Shown here: positions 8,692 to 18,587 of the stretch, piece after piece
Layout of the letters: the number at the start of each line of letters is the position of its first letter
Position numbering within the stretch: the first letter of the stretch is position 1
DNA from: Nocardia sp. BMG111209
Lineage (GTDB): Bacteria; Actinomycetota; Actinomycetes; Mycobacteriales; Mycobacteriaceae
Direction of reading: 5' to 3'
Length of the DNA: 64,000 nt
Assembly (NCBI RefSeq): GCF_000381925.1
Contig: NZ_KB907307.1
Location: 4,216,001-4,280,000 of the forward strand
The notes under the pieces: model-generated
Seen by the model: only the letters and a program-made list of their open reading frames with translations
Told to the model about the DNA's origin: nothing
The model's database searches: none
Made by a program: the position numbers and the translations under genes

Positions 8692-9003
8692 TTACTGGAT
8701 GCCGGTGACCTTCAGGACCGTCAGCTTCTGACGGTGTCCCTGACGCTTGTGGTAGCCGGTCTTGTTCTTGAACTTGTGGATGCGGATCTTCGGGCCCTTG
8801 GTCTGATCGACCACCTCGGCGGACACCGAAACCTTCGCCAGCGCGTCCTTGTCGGAGGTCAGCGTGGCGCCGTCGACGACCAGCACCGGCACCAGCGACA
8901 CCGCAGTGCCCGGCTCACCCTCGATCTTCTCGACCTTCACCAGGTCACCGACCGCGACCTTGTACTGCTTTCCGCCGGTCTTGACGATCGCGTACGTTGC
9001 CAT
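8692..9003 (-). CDS. rplU: 50S ribosomal protein L21
   Basis: 103 residues from [20 protein letters not shown] to [10 protein letters not shown], with the conserved [20 protein letters not shown]-binding stretch near the end. The start at 9003 is preferred to the GTG/ATG codons nine residues upstream because L21 proteins begin at MxYAIVxTGGKQY. First gene of the rplU-rpmA unit; the 207 bases upstream form its leader, in which I recognise no specific riboregulator. Confidence 0.96.
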   Translation of the reverse strand: MATYAIVKTGGKQYKVAVGDLVKVEKIEGEPGTAVSLVPVLVVDGATLTSDKDALAKVSVSAEVVDQTKGPKIRIHKFKNKTGYHKRQGHRQKLTVLKVTGIQ

Positions 9004-9210
9004 CGGTCGGCTGCCCTTCTTTCTGTACATGTGCTCGGCACTGTGCCGTGCGGCCCGGTCCGGTTCGCACCGGAGGACCGCCGCATCTCTGGTCTGGTAA
9101 TCACCGCCGCCTCAGTGCCCTGGTAGGCACGGAAACAAGGCCCGCCTTGCGGCACTCAGGTCGCACAGCACATTGCTGTCACCGGGCAGCGACTAACCGA
9201 GGTTACAGGA

Positions 9211-9248
9211 CGCCCGCCCGCGCGACCAAACCGGGTCCGGGGCGGGCG
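9211..9248 (-). terminator. Candidate terminator after rne
   Basis: CGCCCGCCC at 9211-9219 pairs with GGGCGGGCG at 9240-9248 across a 20-base loop, nine bases past the rne stop. There is no T-run. Confidence 0.45.
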
Positions 9249-9256
9249 TACCCGCT

Positions 9257-12200
9257 TCAGTCGTTGGACTCGGGAGCTCCCGCGGCCCGGCCTGCGCCGC
9301 GGCGTCGCGGCCGGCTGCGCGGGACGCTGACGGGCTCGATCGTGGTGAAGTCCACCGCGGGAGCCGCTTCCTCGTCCGCACTGGACAGCACGAACACCGC
9401 GCCCGCGCTGTCGGTCTTGGGCGCCGCGGCGGTCCGGGCGACACGTCGCCGCTCCCGCCGCACACCGGGCTCCGTGGCGGCCGCCGGCTCGGCGACCGGT
9501 TCCGGGATCGGCGTCGCCGCCACCGGCTCGGGCGCCGCCACCGGCTCGGCCGGCCGCGCCGGCACACCGTCGGTGTCCACGGACCGCTCGGCCCGTCGCC
9601 GCAGCCGCTCCCGCGACCGGCGCGGCGAACGCTCGGCGACCGGTTCCGCGATGGGCTCCGGCGCGCTCTCCTCCGTCTCGTCGTCGAGGTCGACCTCGAC
9701 GATGTCGTCCTCGAGCGGTTCGACGGCCTCGTCGTCGTCGGTCGTGTGCGCGGCCATCGCCAGCGCCACCGGATGCGCCCGCCTGACGGCCGCCTCCTCC
9801 TCGACGTGATGCGGTTCGGCGACCGGCGCGACGCCGTTGGTGGCCGGGGCCGCGACGATCGGCGGGGCCGGGGCCTTCTCCTTGTCCTTGCGGCGGCGAC
9901 GGCCCTCCCGGCGGCCGCCCACACCCTCTTCCGCGGGTGCGGACTCGACCGGGTAGTTGTGCACGATGATGCCGCGGCCGTGGCAGTGCTCACAGGTGGT
10001 GGAGAACGCCTCCACCAGCCCGGTGCCCAGCTTCTTGCGGGTCATCTGGACCAGGCCCAGCGAGGTGACCTCGGACACCTGGTGCCGGGTGCGGTCGCGG
10101 CCCAGCGCCTCGGTCAGCCGCCGCAGCACCAGATCGCGGTTCGACTCCAGCACCATATCGATGAAGTCGACGACGATCATGCCGCCGATGTCACGCAACC
10201 GCATCTGCCGCACGATCTCCTCGGCGGCCTCGAGGTTGTTGCGGGTGACGGTCTCTTCCAGGTTGCTGCCGCCGGCGCCGGTGAACTTGCCGGTGTTGAC
10301 GTCGATGACCGTCATGGCCTCGGTGCGATCGATGACCAGGGTGCCGCCCGAGGGCAACCACACCTTGCGGTCGAGCGCCTTGGCCAGCTGCTCGTCGATG
10401 CGGTAGCTGCCGAACACGTCCACATGGTCGTGGTCGTATCGCTCGACGCGGACCAGCAGATCCGGCGCGACCGTGCGGATGTAGTTCTCCACGGTCGTCC
10501 AGGCCCGGTCGCCCTCGATGACCAGCTTGGAGAAGTCCTCGTTGAACAGGTCACGGATGACCTTGACCAGCAGGTCCGGCTCCTCGTAGAGGGTCTTCGG
10601 CGCGGCCCCGCTGTGCCGGGAGTGGTCCTCGATGGTCCGCCAGGTGGCCTGCAGCCGCTCGACGTCGCGGGCCAGTTCGGCCTCGCTGACACCCTCGGAC
10701 GCGGTGCGGATGATCACGCCGGCGTCCTGCGGGACGATATCGCGCAGGATCTCCTTGAGCCGCTTGCGCTCGGTGTCGGGCAGTTTGCGGCTGATGCCGG
10801 TGGAGGTGCCGCCGGGCACGTACACCAGGAAGCGACCGGCCAGGCTGATCTGCGTGGTCAGCCGGGCGCCCTTGTGCCCGACCGGATCCTTGGAGACCTG
10901 CACGAGCACGGTGTCGCCGGGACGCAACGCCTGCTCGATCTTGCGTTCCTTACCGCCGAGCCCGGCGGCCTCCCAGTTCACCTCGCCCGCGTACAGCACG
11001 CCGTTGCGGCCGCGGCCGATGTCGACGAACGCCGCCTCCATGCTGGGCAGCACGTTCTGCACCTTGCCCAGATAGACGTTGCCGACCATGGACGCGCTGC
11101 CGGTGCTGGTCACGAAGTGCTCGACGAGGATGTTGTCCTCGAGCACCGCGACCTGGGTGATATCGGCGGGACCGTGGGCGTGTTCGCCGGTGTCGGCGGC
11201 GATGCGCTTCTCGCGGACCACCATGACCCGGTCGACCGACTCGCGGCGGGCCAGGAACTCCGACTCGGTCAGGATCGGCGGACGACGGCGACCGGCCTCC
11301 CGGCCGTCGCGCCGGCGCTGCCGCTTGGCCTCCAGGCGGGTCGAACCCGTGATGCCCTGCACCTCGTCGACGGCGCGCCGCTTGTTGCGCGGTTCCCGCT
11401 CGTGCACGACCGTATTCGGCGGATCGTCCTCGGAGGATTCGGTCTCGCCATCCTCGCCACCCTTGCGGCGGCGGCGACGCCGGCGCCGGCGGCTCGAGCC
11501 CTCGCCGGAATCGCCCTCGTCGGCGTTGTCCTCGGCCGACTCGTCGGCCTCCTCGGCACCGGGTTCGGTATCGCCGTCCTCGGCGGACTCCCCGGCCTCG
11601 GCGGAGGTCTCGTTCTCGTCCTGGTCCTGGTCGGCGTGCTGTTCGCCCCGGCCCCGGCCGCGGCCGCGACGGCCCCGGCGGCGCCGGCGGGAGCGGCCGC
11701 CGTCCTCGCCGTCGTCCTGCGACTCGTCGTCCCAGTCGGCGGATTCGGCGTCGGTCTCCTCGGCGACCGGCTCCTCCTCGGGGACCTCACGCTCGCGCAC
11801 ATCCCGCGCCTCGCGCTCGTCCCGCACCTCGCGCTCGCGCACGTCCCGCACCTCACGGTCGCGCACCTCCCGCTCGGACTCGCGGACCTCGCGCTCGGAC
11901 CGGCGCTTGCGGCGTTCCTGCTCGGCCGCGGCGGCGTCCGGCGACAGGAACAGCGGCGCGGTGAACACCGCGGCCGGCTCGAAGACCACCGGTTCGGCGG
12001 CTGCGACGGGTTCCGGCGCCCGGAACGGGCTGGTGAACAGCGACTGCCGCGGTGGGGTCGGGTCGGCGGCCGCGGGCGGCTCGCCGAAGGGGTCGGTCCC
12101 GGCGGGTAGCGGTTCCTCCGGGACGAGGGCCGCCGTGGCGACCTCGGATACGATGGCGGCCTCCGCCGCCGCTGACGTCTGGGCCGGGCCGGCCTCAGCA

Positions 12201-12532
12201 TTCGTAGCGTCCGTACCGGCCGATTCGGGCTGGGCCGCCGTGGCGGTCGCACCCTCGGCCGCAGTCGCCGTCTCGGCGGACTCCGCCGGGTTCAGTGCTT
12301 CACGCACCGACTCGGCGACCGTCCGGTCGAGGCTGGACTGCGGGCTGCGGGCTTCGGCGCCCAATTCGGTCAGATGGGCCAGAATGCGCTTGCTGGTGGT
12401 TCCCAGCAATTTGGCCAGCGCGTGCACCCGGATTCGATCGGGCAACTGCACTGCCTCCCCCGCGCCGTTCGCCTCCTGCGAAGCGCGTTCACCGTTGCTC
12501 TGCGATGTTCCCTGCGGCTCTTGATCGGCCAC
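9257..12532 (-). CDS. rne: Ribonuclease E/G with IF2_N-like N-terminus
   Basis: 1091-residue endoribonuclease for mRNA decay and rRNA/tRNA processing. Residues about 30-80 (RIRVHALAKLLGTTSKRILAH) look like the IF2_N module seen in actinobacterial RNase E. A long low-complexity region follows, including Arg/Glu repeats (VREREVRD type, DNA 11780-11920). The catalytic core starts near residue 457 with the S1 domain (GNVYLGKVQNVLPSMEAAFV), then the metal-site segments IDVNTGKF (about 744) and VVDFIDM (about 787), and the Zn-link CEHC (about 849). The C-terminal 240 residues are again acidic and disordered. The GTG start has GAGGAG upstream. The disordered arms probably scaffold a degradosome. Confidence 0.96.
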   Translation of the reverse strand: MADQEPQGTSQSNGERASQEANGAGEAVQLPDRIRVHALAKLLGTTSKRILAHLTELGAEARSPQSSLDRTVAESVREALNPAESAETATAAEGATATAAQPESAGTDATNAEAGPAQTSAAAEAAIVSEVATAALVPEEPLPAGTDPFGEPPAAADPTPPRQSLFTSPFRAPEPVAAAEPVVFEPAAVFTAPLFLSPDAAAAEQERRKRRSEREVRESEREVRDREVRDVREREVRDEREARDVREREVPEEEPVAEETDAESADWDDESQDDGEDGGRSRRRRRGRRGRGRGRGEQHADQDQDENETSAEAGESAEDGDTEPGAEEADESAEDNADEGDSGEGSSRRRRRRRRRKGGEDGETESSEDDPPNTVVHEREPRNKRRAVDEVQGITGSTRLEAKRQRRRDGREAGRRRPPILTESEFLARRESVDRVMVVREKRIAADTGEHAHGPADITQVAVLEDNILVEHFVTSTGSASMVGNVYLGKVQNVLPSMEAAFVDIGRGRNGVLYAGEVNWEAAGLGGKERKIEQALRPGDTVLVQVSKDPVGHKGARLTTQISLAGRFLVYVPGGTSTGISRKLPDTERKRLKEILRDIVPQDAGVIIRTASEGVSEAELARDVERLQATWRTIEDHSRHSGAAPKTLYEEPDLLVKVIRDLFNEDFSKLVIEGDRAWTTVENYIRTVAPDLLVRVERYDHDHVDVFGSYRIDEQLAKALDRKVWLPSGGTLVIDRTEAMTVIDVNTGKFTGAGGSNLEETVTRNNLEAAEEIVRQMRLRDIGGMIVVDFIDMVLESNRDLVLRRLTEALGRDRTRHQVSEVTSLGLVQMTRKKLGTGLVEAFSTTCEHCHGRGIIVHNYPVESAPAEEGVGGRREGRRRRKDKEKAPAPPIVAAPATNGVAPVAEPHHVEEEAAVRRAHPVALAMAAHTTDDDEAVEPLEDDIVEVDLDDETEESAPEPIAEPVAERSPRRSRERLRRRAERSVDTDGVPARPAEPVAAPEPVAATPIPEPVAEPAAATEPGVRRERRRVARTAAAPKTDSAGAVFVLSSADEEAAPAVDFTTIEPVSVPRSRPRRRGAGRAAGAPESND

Positions 12533-12941
12533 GAAATCTCCTCGGGCCCCCGGGCGCGTCCCTCCGTCAGGAGAGTGACGCGGCCGACGCGGGGGCGCTG
12601 TCCGTCTGCCTCACGCCCGTGCGGGCGCAAGGTCCTGTGGTCTTCGCCCCGCGTGCCCGGTTATCACCATTCATACGTCTTTCGGCGGGCTAACTGGTCA
12701 CGCGGCGCCTGGCTGTTGGCTTCCGACACCAGGGTCCGAGCAATCATCCAGCGCGCGCCGGACAGCCGAGTCTTGGTAACCGTCCGGGGCAGCGATGATC
12801 GGCGTCGAACCGCGGTGCCATTCGGTAGTGTTTGCCACCCGCTATGGCGGCGGGTATCCAACACTTCCGTTCCCAGTATCCCATATCCGATGGGACACCC
12901 TCGCCATCGACGCTGTGTTCGCTGGTCCGGGCCGCTGAGCG
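12533..12941. other. Long rne upstream region
   Basis: About 410 bases between the ndk terminator and the rne start contain no convincing gene. Its size suits the long 5' leader through which RNase E genes often regulate themselves, but I see no defined structure. Confidence 0.4.
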
Positions 12942-12970
12942 GGCCCCCGGGCAGGTCGCTCCCGGGGGCC
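12942..12970 (-). terminator. Terminator after ndk
   Basis: Perfect 10 bp stem GGCCCCCGGG / CCCGGGGGCC with a 9-base loop, 12 bases past the ndk stop on the minus strand. Confidence 0.7.
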
Positions 12971-12982
12971 GCGGGCCGTCGG

Positions 12983-13399
12983 TTACTGGGCGAACTCGGG
13001 GAACCAGAGCGCGATCTCGCGCTTGGCGGATTCGGGGGAATCGGAACCGTGGACGAGGTTGTACTGGGTCTCCAACGCGTAGTCGCCGCGGATGCTGCCC
13101 GGCACGGCCTTCTCGACCGGGTCGGTGCCGCCGGCGATCTGCCGGAACGCGGCGACGGCGCGGGGGCCCTCGAGGACGGCCGCGAGGACCGGGCCGGAGG
13201 TGATGAATTCGATCAGGGAGTCGTAGAACGGCTTGTCGGCATGCTCGGCGTAGTGGGAGCCGGCCAGGTCGCCACCGACCTGCTTCAGCTCCAGGGCGGC
13301 GATCCTCAGGCCCTTGCGCTCGATCCGGGTGATGATCTCGCCGATCAGTCCCCGGGCCACGCCGTCGGGCTTGATGAGTACCAACGTCTGCTCAGTCAC
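12983..13399 (-). CDS. ndk: Nucleoside diphosphate kinase
   Basis: 138 residues, transferring the gamma-phosphate between nucleoside triphosphates and diphosphates. It opens [14 protein letters not shown] and the phosphorylated histidine is His117 in NLVHGSDS. The GTG at 13399 gives the same N-terminus as the M. tuberculosis enzyme; a GTG two codons earlier is also open. It follows the DUF4233 gene in the conserved valS-folC-DUF4233-ndk order and ends at a good hairpin. Confidence 0.96.
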   Translation of the reverse strand: MTEQTLVLIKPDGVARGLIGEIITRIERKGLRIAALELKQVGGDLAGSHYAEHADKPFYDSLIEFITSGPVLAAVLEGPRAVAAFRQIAGGTDPVEKAVPGSIRGDYALETQYNLVHGSDSPESAKREIALWFPEFAQ

Positions 13400-13460
13400 G
13401 GGCACAGCCTATAAGGCGCCGGACCCCCGCAGCGACGTCGGGACTCGGCGGCCCGCCGGA

Positions 13461-13880
13461 TCACGATCCGGACTGCGCCGCGGTCCGCTGACTCGGCAGC
13501 AACCCCTGTTCCATCCGGCGCTTGACGTCGTGGCGCAGCACCAGAATGAAAGCCCACACCGCGGCGAAGATCACGCCGATGACACCGATGGACACATGGA
13601 TCGCGGTGGCGGCCAGCACCAGCGCCTGCAGTCCCAGGTTGAACCCCAGCGCCCAGGACCGGCGCTGCAGTCCGGCGCCGGCGAACATCAGCACGGCCAG
13701 GCCGACCAGGCAGAGCACCGACCACCAGCTCAGCCCGCCGCCGACCGCGCCGACCACCGGCAGCGCCAGCAGTACGGTGATGGCCTCCAGCACCAAGGTG
13801 CCGGCCATCACACCGCGCAGGCCCTTCCACGGATCGGTGGCCGGCGGCGGCACGGCCGGCTGTCCTTCCTCACCACTCAT
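13461..13880 (-). CDS. DUF4233 membrane protein
   Basis: 139 residues with four predicted membrane helices (GVMAGTLVLEAITVLLALPVV, the WWSVLCLVGLAVLMFAGAG helix, GFNLGLQALVLAATAIHV and IGVIFAAVWAFILVL). The N- and C-termini are polar. The product corresponds to Rv2446c in the same position between folC and ndk. Its ATG overlaps the folC stop by 4 bases, so it is translated with folC. Function unknown. Confidence 0.85.
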   Translation of the reverse strand: MSGEEGQPAVPPPATDPWKGLRGVMAGTLVLEAITVLLALPVVGAVGGGLSWWSVLCLVGLAVLMFAGAGLQRRSWALGFNLGLQALVLAATAIHVSIGVIGVIFAAVWAFILVLRHDVKRRMEQGLLPSQRTAAQSGS

Positions 13881-15355
13881 TGCGGATCCTTTCCGAACAG
13901 CGACCGAGCCGTACCGGCGGTGACCACCGATCCGGTGATGACGATGCCCGCTCCCGAGATCGGCTCGCCGGTGTCACCGGCCTCCTCGGCGAGAGCGATG
14001 GCGGTCTCGACGGCGTCGGTCAGCGTGGCGGCCGGGACCACCCGTTCGTCACCGAATCGTTGTACCGCCCGGTCGGCCAGATCGTCGACCGGCAGCGCGC
14101 GCGGTGAGCCGTTGGTGGTGACCACGATCTCGTCGAACACCGGCTCCAACGCCGTCAGGATGCCGTCGACGTCCTTGTCGGCCGGCACCGCGACCACGCC
14201 GATCAGCCTACGGAAATCGAATTCGCCGCTCAGCGTGGCGGCCAGCGCGCGCGCACCGTCCGGATTGTGCGCGGCGTCGAGGAAGATGGTGGGCGCGCTG
14301 CGCATCCGTTCCATCCGGCCCGGACTGATCGCGTTCGCGAAACCGGCCCGCACCGCCTCGATGTCGAGTTGCCGCTCGGCCCCCGCGCCGAAGAACGCCT
14401 CCACCGCCGCCAGCGCCAGCACCGCGTTGGCGGCCTGATGCTCACCGTGCAGCGGCAGGAAGATGTCGTCGTACACCCCACCCAGGCCCTGGAGTTCCAG
14501 CACCTGCCCGCCGACGGCGATCCGCCGCGACAGCACCCGGAATTCCGATCCGGCCCGCGCGACGGCGGCGTCGGCGGCCACCGCGCGGCGCAGCAGCACC
14601 TCCATCGCCTCGGGCTGCTGCTCGGCGATGATCGCAACGGTGTCGCGCGGTACCAGCAGATCCTTCGGGGCGGCCTTGATGATCCCGGCCTTCTCTCCGG
14701 CGATCGAGGTCAGGTCCGGACCGAGGTAGTCGGTGTGGTCGAGCCCGATCGGGGTGATCACCGCGACCTGGCCGTCGACGACGTTGGTCGCGTCCCAGGT
14801 GCCGCCCATCCCGGTCTCGATCACGGCGACGTCGACCGGCGCCTCCGCGAAGGCGGCGTAGGCCATGGCGGTGAGCACCTCGAACTTGCTCATCCGCGGG
14901 CCGCCGGCCTTCTCCGACCGCTCGTCGATCATCTCGACGTACGGCAACAGTTCGCGATAGGTCTCGACGTAGCGCGCCGGGGTGATCGGCGCGTTGTCGA
15001 TCGCGATGCGCTCGGTCGCCAATTGCAGATGCGGACTGGTGAACCGGCCGGTGCGTCGGTGCAGCGCGGTCAGCAGCGAGTCGATGATCCGGGTCACCGA
15101 CGTCTTGCCGTTGGTACCGGCGACGTGGATGGCCGGATACGCCTGTTGCGGCGAGCCCAGCAGATCCATCAGGGTGGCGATGCGGGTGAGCGACGGCTCG
15201 ATGCGCTGCTCACCCCACCGCCGATCGAGTTCCGCCTCGACCAGGGCCATCTCGGCCAGGTCGACCGGGGACGGGCCCGAGTGCAGGCGCCCGGCGCCCC
15301 CGTGCTGATACTCCGGTTCCGCGTTCACGCCTGCCCAACTCCCGCCTGTCGTCAC
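13877..15355 (-). CDS. folC: Bifunctional folylpolyglutamate/dihydrofolate synthase
   Basis: 492 residues of the Mur-ligase-like family, adding glutamates to folates (and often to dihydropteroate). The ATP-binding GTNGKTS is at residues 80-86 in [16 protein letters not shown], followed by [12 protein letters not shown], the GGTWDATN metal/folate loop and [13 protein letters not shown]. The first about 35 residues are an unconserved extension. The GTG start overlaps the valS stop as GTGA, so folC is coupled to valS. Confidence 0.94.
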   Translation of the reverse strand: MTTGGSWAGVNAEPEYQHGGAGRLHSGPSPVDLAEMALVEAELDRRWGEQRIEPSLTRIATLMDLLGSPQQAYPAIHVAGTNGKTSVTRIIDSLLTALHRRTGRFTSPHLQLATERIAIDNAPITPARYVETYRELLPYVEMIDERSEKAGGPRMSKFEVLTAMAYAAFAEAPVDVAVIETGMGGTWDATNVVDGQVAVITPIGLDHTDYLGPDLTSIAGEKAGIIKAAPKDLLVPRDTVAIIAEQQPEAMEVLLRRAVAADAAVARAGSEFRVLSRRIAVGGQVLELQGLGGVYDDIFLPLHGEHQAANAVLALAAVEAFFGAGAERQLDIEAVRAGFANAISPGRMERMRSAPTIFLDAAHNPDGARALAATLSGEFDFRRLIGVVAVPADKDVDGILTALEPVFDEIVVTTNGSPRALPVDDLADRAVQRFGDERVVPAATLTDAVETAIALAEEAGDTGEPISGAGIVITGSVVTAGTARSLFGKDPQ

Positions 15356-18066
15356 TTACCGGCCAGCTTCGCGATCTCGTCCAGCCGCGCCCCGATCCGG
15401 GCCACCTCCGCCTCGGCGATCTCCTGCCGGGTGCGGATCTTGGCGACCACCTCGTCGGGCGCCTTGGCGAGGAACGCCTCGTTACCCAATTTCGCTGTGG
15501 TGCCGGTCAATTCCTTCTGCGCGGCGGCCAGATCCTTCTCCAGGCGGCGGCGTTCGGCGTCGAGGTCGATCGTCCCGGAGGTGTCGATCTCGACGGTCAC
15601 CGTCGCCGCGGACAGCCGCACCTCGAGCGCGGCGGTGGCGGCGAATCCGTCACCGGCCGCGGTGAGCCGGGCCAGGGTGGTGATCTCGGCCAGTTGCCCG
15701 TCCAGATCCGCGGTATCGATGCCGACGATCCGCGCGGCCACCTTCTGACTGTCGGTGAGCCCCTGATCGCTGCGGAACCGGCGGATCTCCGTGATCAACC
15801 GCTGGGTGTCCGAAATGCGCTGCGCCGCAACCTCGTCGGCGGCAATGCCGGAATCCTGTGGCCAGGAGGCGATCACGATCGAGGCGCCGGCGGTACGCAC
15901 TCCACGCTCGTCGGTGGTCAGGGCCAGCCACAGCGATTCGGTGACGAACGGCATGGCCGGATGCAGCAGCCGCAGCACGGCGTCGAGCACCGTGCCGAGC
16001 ACCACGCGGGTGCCGGCGGCCCGCTCGGCCGATTCGGCGAACTGCACCTTGGCCAGTTCCAGGTACCAGGAACAGAATTCGTCCCAGGTGAAGTGGTAGA
16101 GCGCCTCGCAGGCCTTACCGAACTCGTACCGCTCGAACGACGAATCCACTTCGGCGCGAACCTCGTTCAGCCGATCGAGGATCCAGCGGTCGGCGTCGGT
16201 GAGCGCGGCGCGCGCGGGCAGTTCGCCCGGCACGGCGCCGTTCATCAGCGCGAACTTGGCGGCGTTGTACAGCTTGGTGACGAAGTTGCGCGACGCCTGC
16301 ACGTGCGGTTCGCCGACGGACAGGTCGCTGCCCGGCTGCGCACCCCGCGCGAGGGTGAAACGCGTTGCGTCGGCGCCGTATTCGTCGATCCACACCAGCG
16401 GGTCGACGCCGATGCCCTTGGACTTCGAGTACTTGCGGCCGAATTCGTCGCGGATCAGGCCGTGCAGGAACACGTCGTCGAACGGCACCTGGATGCGCTG
16501 CGGATCCTTGCCGGTGGTGATCGCCGCGTCCTCGGACACGAACATGCCGAACATCATCATCCGCGCCACCCAGAAGAACAGGATGTCGTAGCCGGTGACG
16601 AGCACGCTGGTCGGATAGAACTTCGCCAGTTCCGGTGAGGACTCCGGCCAGCCCATGGTCGAGAACGGCCACAGACCGGAGGAGAACCAGGTGTCGAGCA
16701 CGTCCGGGTCCTGCACATAGCCCTCGGGGGCCTGCTCACCGGGGCCGACGCACACGACGTCGCCCTCCGGGCCGTACCAGATCGGGATCCGGTGGCCCCA
16801 CCACAGCTGCCGGGAGATGCACCAGTCGTGCATGTTGTCGACCCACTCGAACCAGCGCGGCTCCTGGCTCGCCGGATAGATGGTCACCTGGCCGTTGCGG
16901 ACCGCGTCGCCCGCGGCCTTCGCGATCGACTCCACCTTCACCCACCACTGCATCGACAGCCGGGGTTCGATGGGCTCACCGGACCGCTCGGAATGCCCGA
17001 CACTGTGGACGTACGGCCGCTTCTCGGCGACCACGCGGCCCTCCGCGGCGAGCCGCTTGCGGATCTCGGCACGCGCCTCGAACCGGTCCATACCGTCGAA
17101 TTCGGTTCCGCTGTCGGCGATCTTGCCGGATTTGTCCATGATGGTGGGCATCGGCAGGTTGTGCCGCAGGCCGAGCTCGAAGTCGTTCGGATCGTGCGCG
17201 GGCGTGATCTTCACTGCGCCGGAACCGAATTCGGGATCGACGTAGTCGTCGGCGACGATCGGGATCTGCCGCCCGGTGATCGGGTGGTACACCGTCGAGC
17301 CGATCAAGTCGCGGTACCGCTCGTCGTCGGGGTGCACCGCCACCGCGGTGTCGCCGAGCATGGTCTCCACCCGGGTGGTGGCGACGATCACGTGCGGCTC
17401 GTCGTCGTTCAGCGAGCCGTAGCGCAGCGAGACGAGCTCGCCCTCCACGTCCTCGTACTTCACCTCGACGTCGGAGATGGCGGTCTGCAACACCGGCGAC
17501 CAGTTCACCAGGCGCTCGGCGCGGTAGATCAGGCCCGCGTTGTAGAGGCGCTCGAAGATGGTCTGCACGGCGCGCGACAGGCCGTCGTCCATGGTGAAGC
17601 GGTCGCGGGCCCAGTCGACGCCGTCGCCGAGGCGGCGCATCTGGCCCTGGATGGCGCCACCGGATTCGCGCTTCCAGTCCCAGACCTTGTCGATGAACAG
17701 CTCGCGGCCGAAGTCCTCTTTGGTCTTGCCGTCGACGGCGAGCTGCTTCTCCACCACGGACTGGGTGGCGATACCGGCGTGGTCCATACCCGGCAGCCAC
17801 AGCACCTCGTACCCCTGCATCCGCTTGCGACGGGTCAGCAGGTCCATGAGGGTGTGGTCGAAGGCGTGGCCCATGTGCAGATTGCCGGTGACGTTCGGCG
17901 GCGGCAGCACGATCGAGTAGGCGGGCCGGTCGCTATCGGCGTCGGCGTGGAAGTAACCGGCCGCTACCCAGCCCTCGTACAGGTCGGCCTCTACGTCGCC
18001 GGGGTTCCAGCTCTTGGGGAGGTCGTCGGCACGATTGCGTGAGTTCTCAGGGGCTGCGCTGGTCAC
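15352..18066 (-). CDS. valS: Valine--tRNA ligase
   Basis: 904-residue class I synthetase. The HIGH motif is HMGH (about residues 62-66 in [18 protein letters not shown]). The editing domain is intact ([18 protein letters not shown]). The second signature reads KYSKS at about 543-547 (GRKYSKSKG) instead of the common KMSKS; both lysines are kept. The C-terminal coiled coil has the expected [12 protein letters not shown]. First gene of valS-folC-DUF4233-ndk. I see no T-box or leader peptide upstream. Confidence 0.96.
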   Translation of the reverse strand: MTSAAPENSRNRADDLPKSWNPGDVEADLYEGWVAAGYFHADADSDRPAYSIVLPPPNVTGNLHMGHAFDHTLMDLLTRRKRMQGYEVLWLPGMDHAGIATQSVVEKQLAVDGKTKEDFGRELFIDKVWDWKRESGGAIQGQMRRLGDGVDWARDRFTMDDGLSRAVQTIFERLYNAGLIYRAERLVNWSPVLQTAISDVEVKYEDVEGELVSLRYGSLNDDEPHVIVATTRVETMLGDTAVAVHPDDERYRDLIGSTVYHPITGRQIPIVADDYVDPEFGSGAVKITPAHDPNDFELGLRHNLPMPTIMDKSGKIADSGTEFDGMDRFEARAEIRKRLAAEGRVVAEKRPYVHSVGHSERSGEPIEPRLSMQWWVKVESIAKAAGDAVRNGQVTIYPASQEPRWFEWVDNMHDWCISRQLWWGHRIPIWYGPEGDVVCVGPGEQAPEGYVQDPDVLDTWFSSGLWPFSTMGWPESSPELAKFYPTSVLVTGYDILFFWVARMMMFGMFVSEDAAITTGKDPQRIQVPFDDVFLHGLIRDEFGRKYSKSKGIGVDPLVWIDEYGADATRFTLARGAQPGSDLSVGEPHVQASRNFVTKLYNAAKFALMNGAVPGELPARAALTDADRWILDRLNEVRAEVDSSFERYEFGKACEALYHFTWDEFCSWYLELAKVQFAESAERAAGTRVVLGTVLDAVLRLLHPAMPFVTESLWLALTTDERGVRTAGASIVIASWPQDSGIAADEVAAQRISDTQRLITEIRRFRSDQGLTDSQKVAARIVGIDTADLDGQLAEITTLARLTAAGDGFAATAALEVRLSAATVTVEIDTSGTIDLDAERRRLEKDLAAAQKELTGTTAKLGNEAFLAKAPDEVVAKIRTRQEIAEAEVARIGARLDEIAKLAGK

Positions 18067-18124
18067 CGTGCGATTCTAAGGAGTGGAGGGGCTCACAACC
18101 TAAAAGGGTCGGCAGAAACCCGAA

Positions 18125-18167
18125 GGGCGGGGCTTTCGGCGGATGAGGGACACCGAAAACCCCGCCC
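18125..18167 (-). terminator. Hairpin upstream of valS
   Basis: GGGCGGGGCTTTCGG pairs with CCGAAAACCCCGCCC with one mismatch and a 13-base loop. It is 59 bases before the valS start, on the 3' side of the lipid-kinase gene, and probably separates those units. Confidence 0.65.
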
Positions 18168-18587
18168 ACGCCAACTAGATTACCGCCGTTTCCGGCCCGG
18201 AAACCGAATCCAAAGCCTTTTCTCAGGTTCTGCCCGAATCGTTTGCGTTGCCGCGAGTTTCCCGATCATCATGCCCGCGACCGGCCCGGGATCGGCCCCT
18301 GCGGACGGCGCGCCCGCGCGGTCGGCGGTCACCACGCCGGGGGCCGGATCCGCAGGTCGGCGAATTTCCGCATCGCGCCGGATCGGCGCTCGCGGCCTCC
18401 GCCGCACGCGAGCGCGACGGCGCGCGCGCAATCCGATCGCTCCGAACGGAGCGGGACACCGGCGGATTTCGGTACTCGAATCGGGCCGCAGCACGTTTCC
18501 GGCGAACGCGGATTTCGGCATACGGCTACCGCGGTGAATTCGATCACACCCGTCAATGGGGACATTTCGCCCCTTCGGCACGGCGTG
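18168..18587. other. Intergenic, 420 bp, no gene seen
   Basis: Unusually rich in CG-only words (GCGCGC, CGGCGG) around 18400-18440. Several frames are open on both strands but none has a ribosome site plus family pattern. It may hold the valS promoter or a degraded gene. Confidence 0.4.

Noticed and set aside
9746..12109. A 787-codon plus-strand frame opposite rne
   Set aside because: Antisense of the low-complexity and core regions of RNase E; no family pattern.
18067..18180. T-box leader for valS
   Set aside because: The hairpin lacks a T-box sequence or specifier-loop arrangement that I can recognise.
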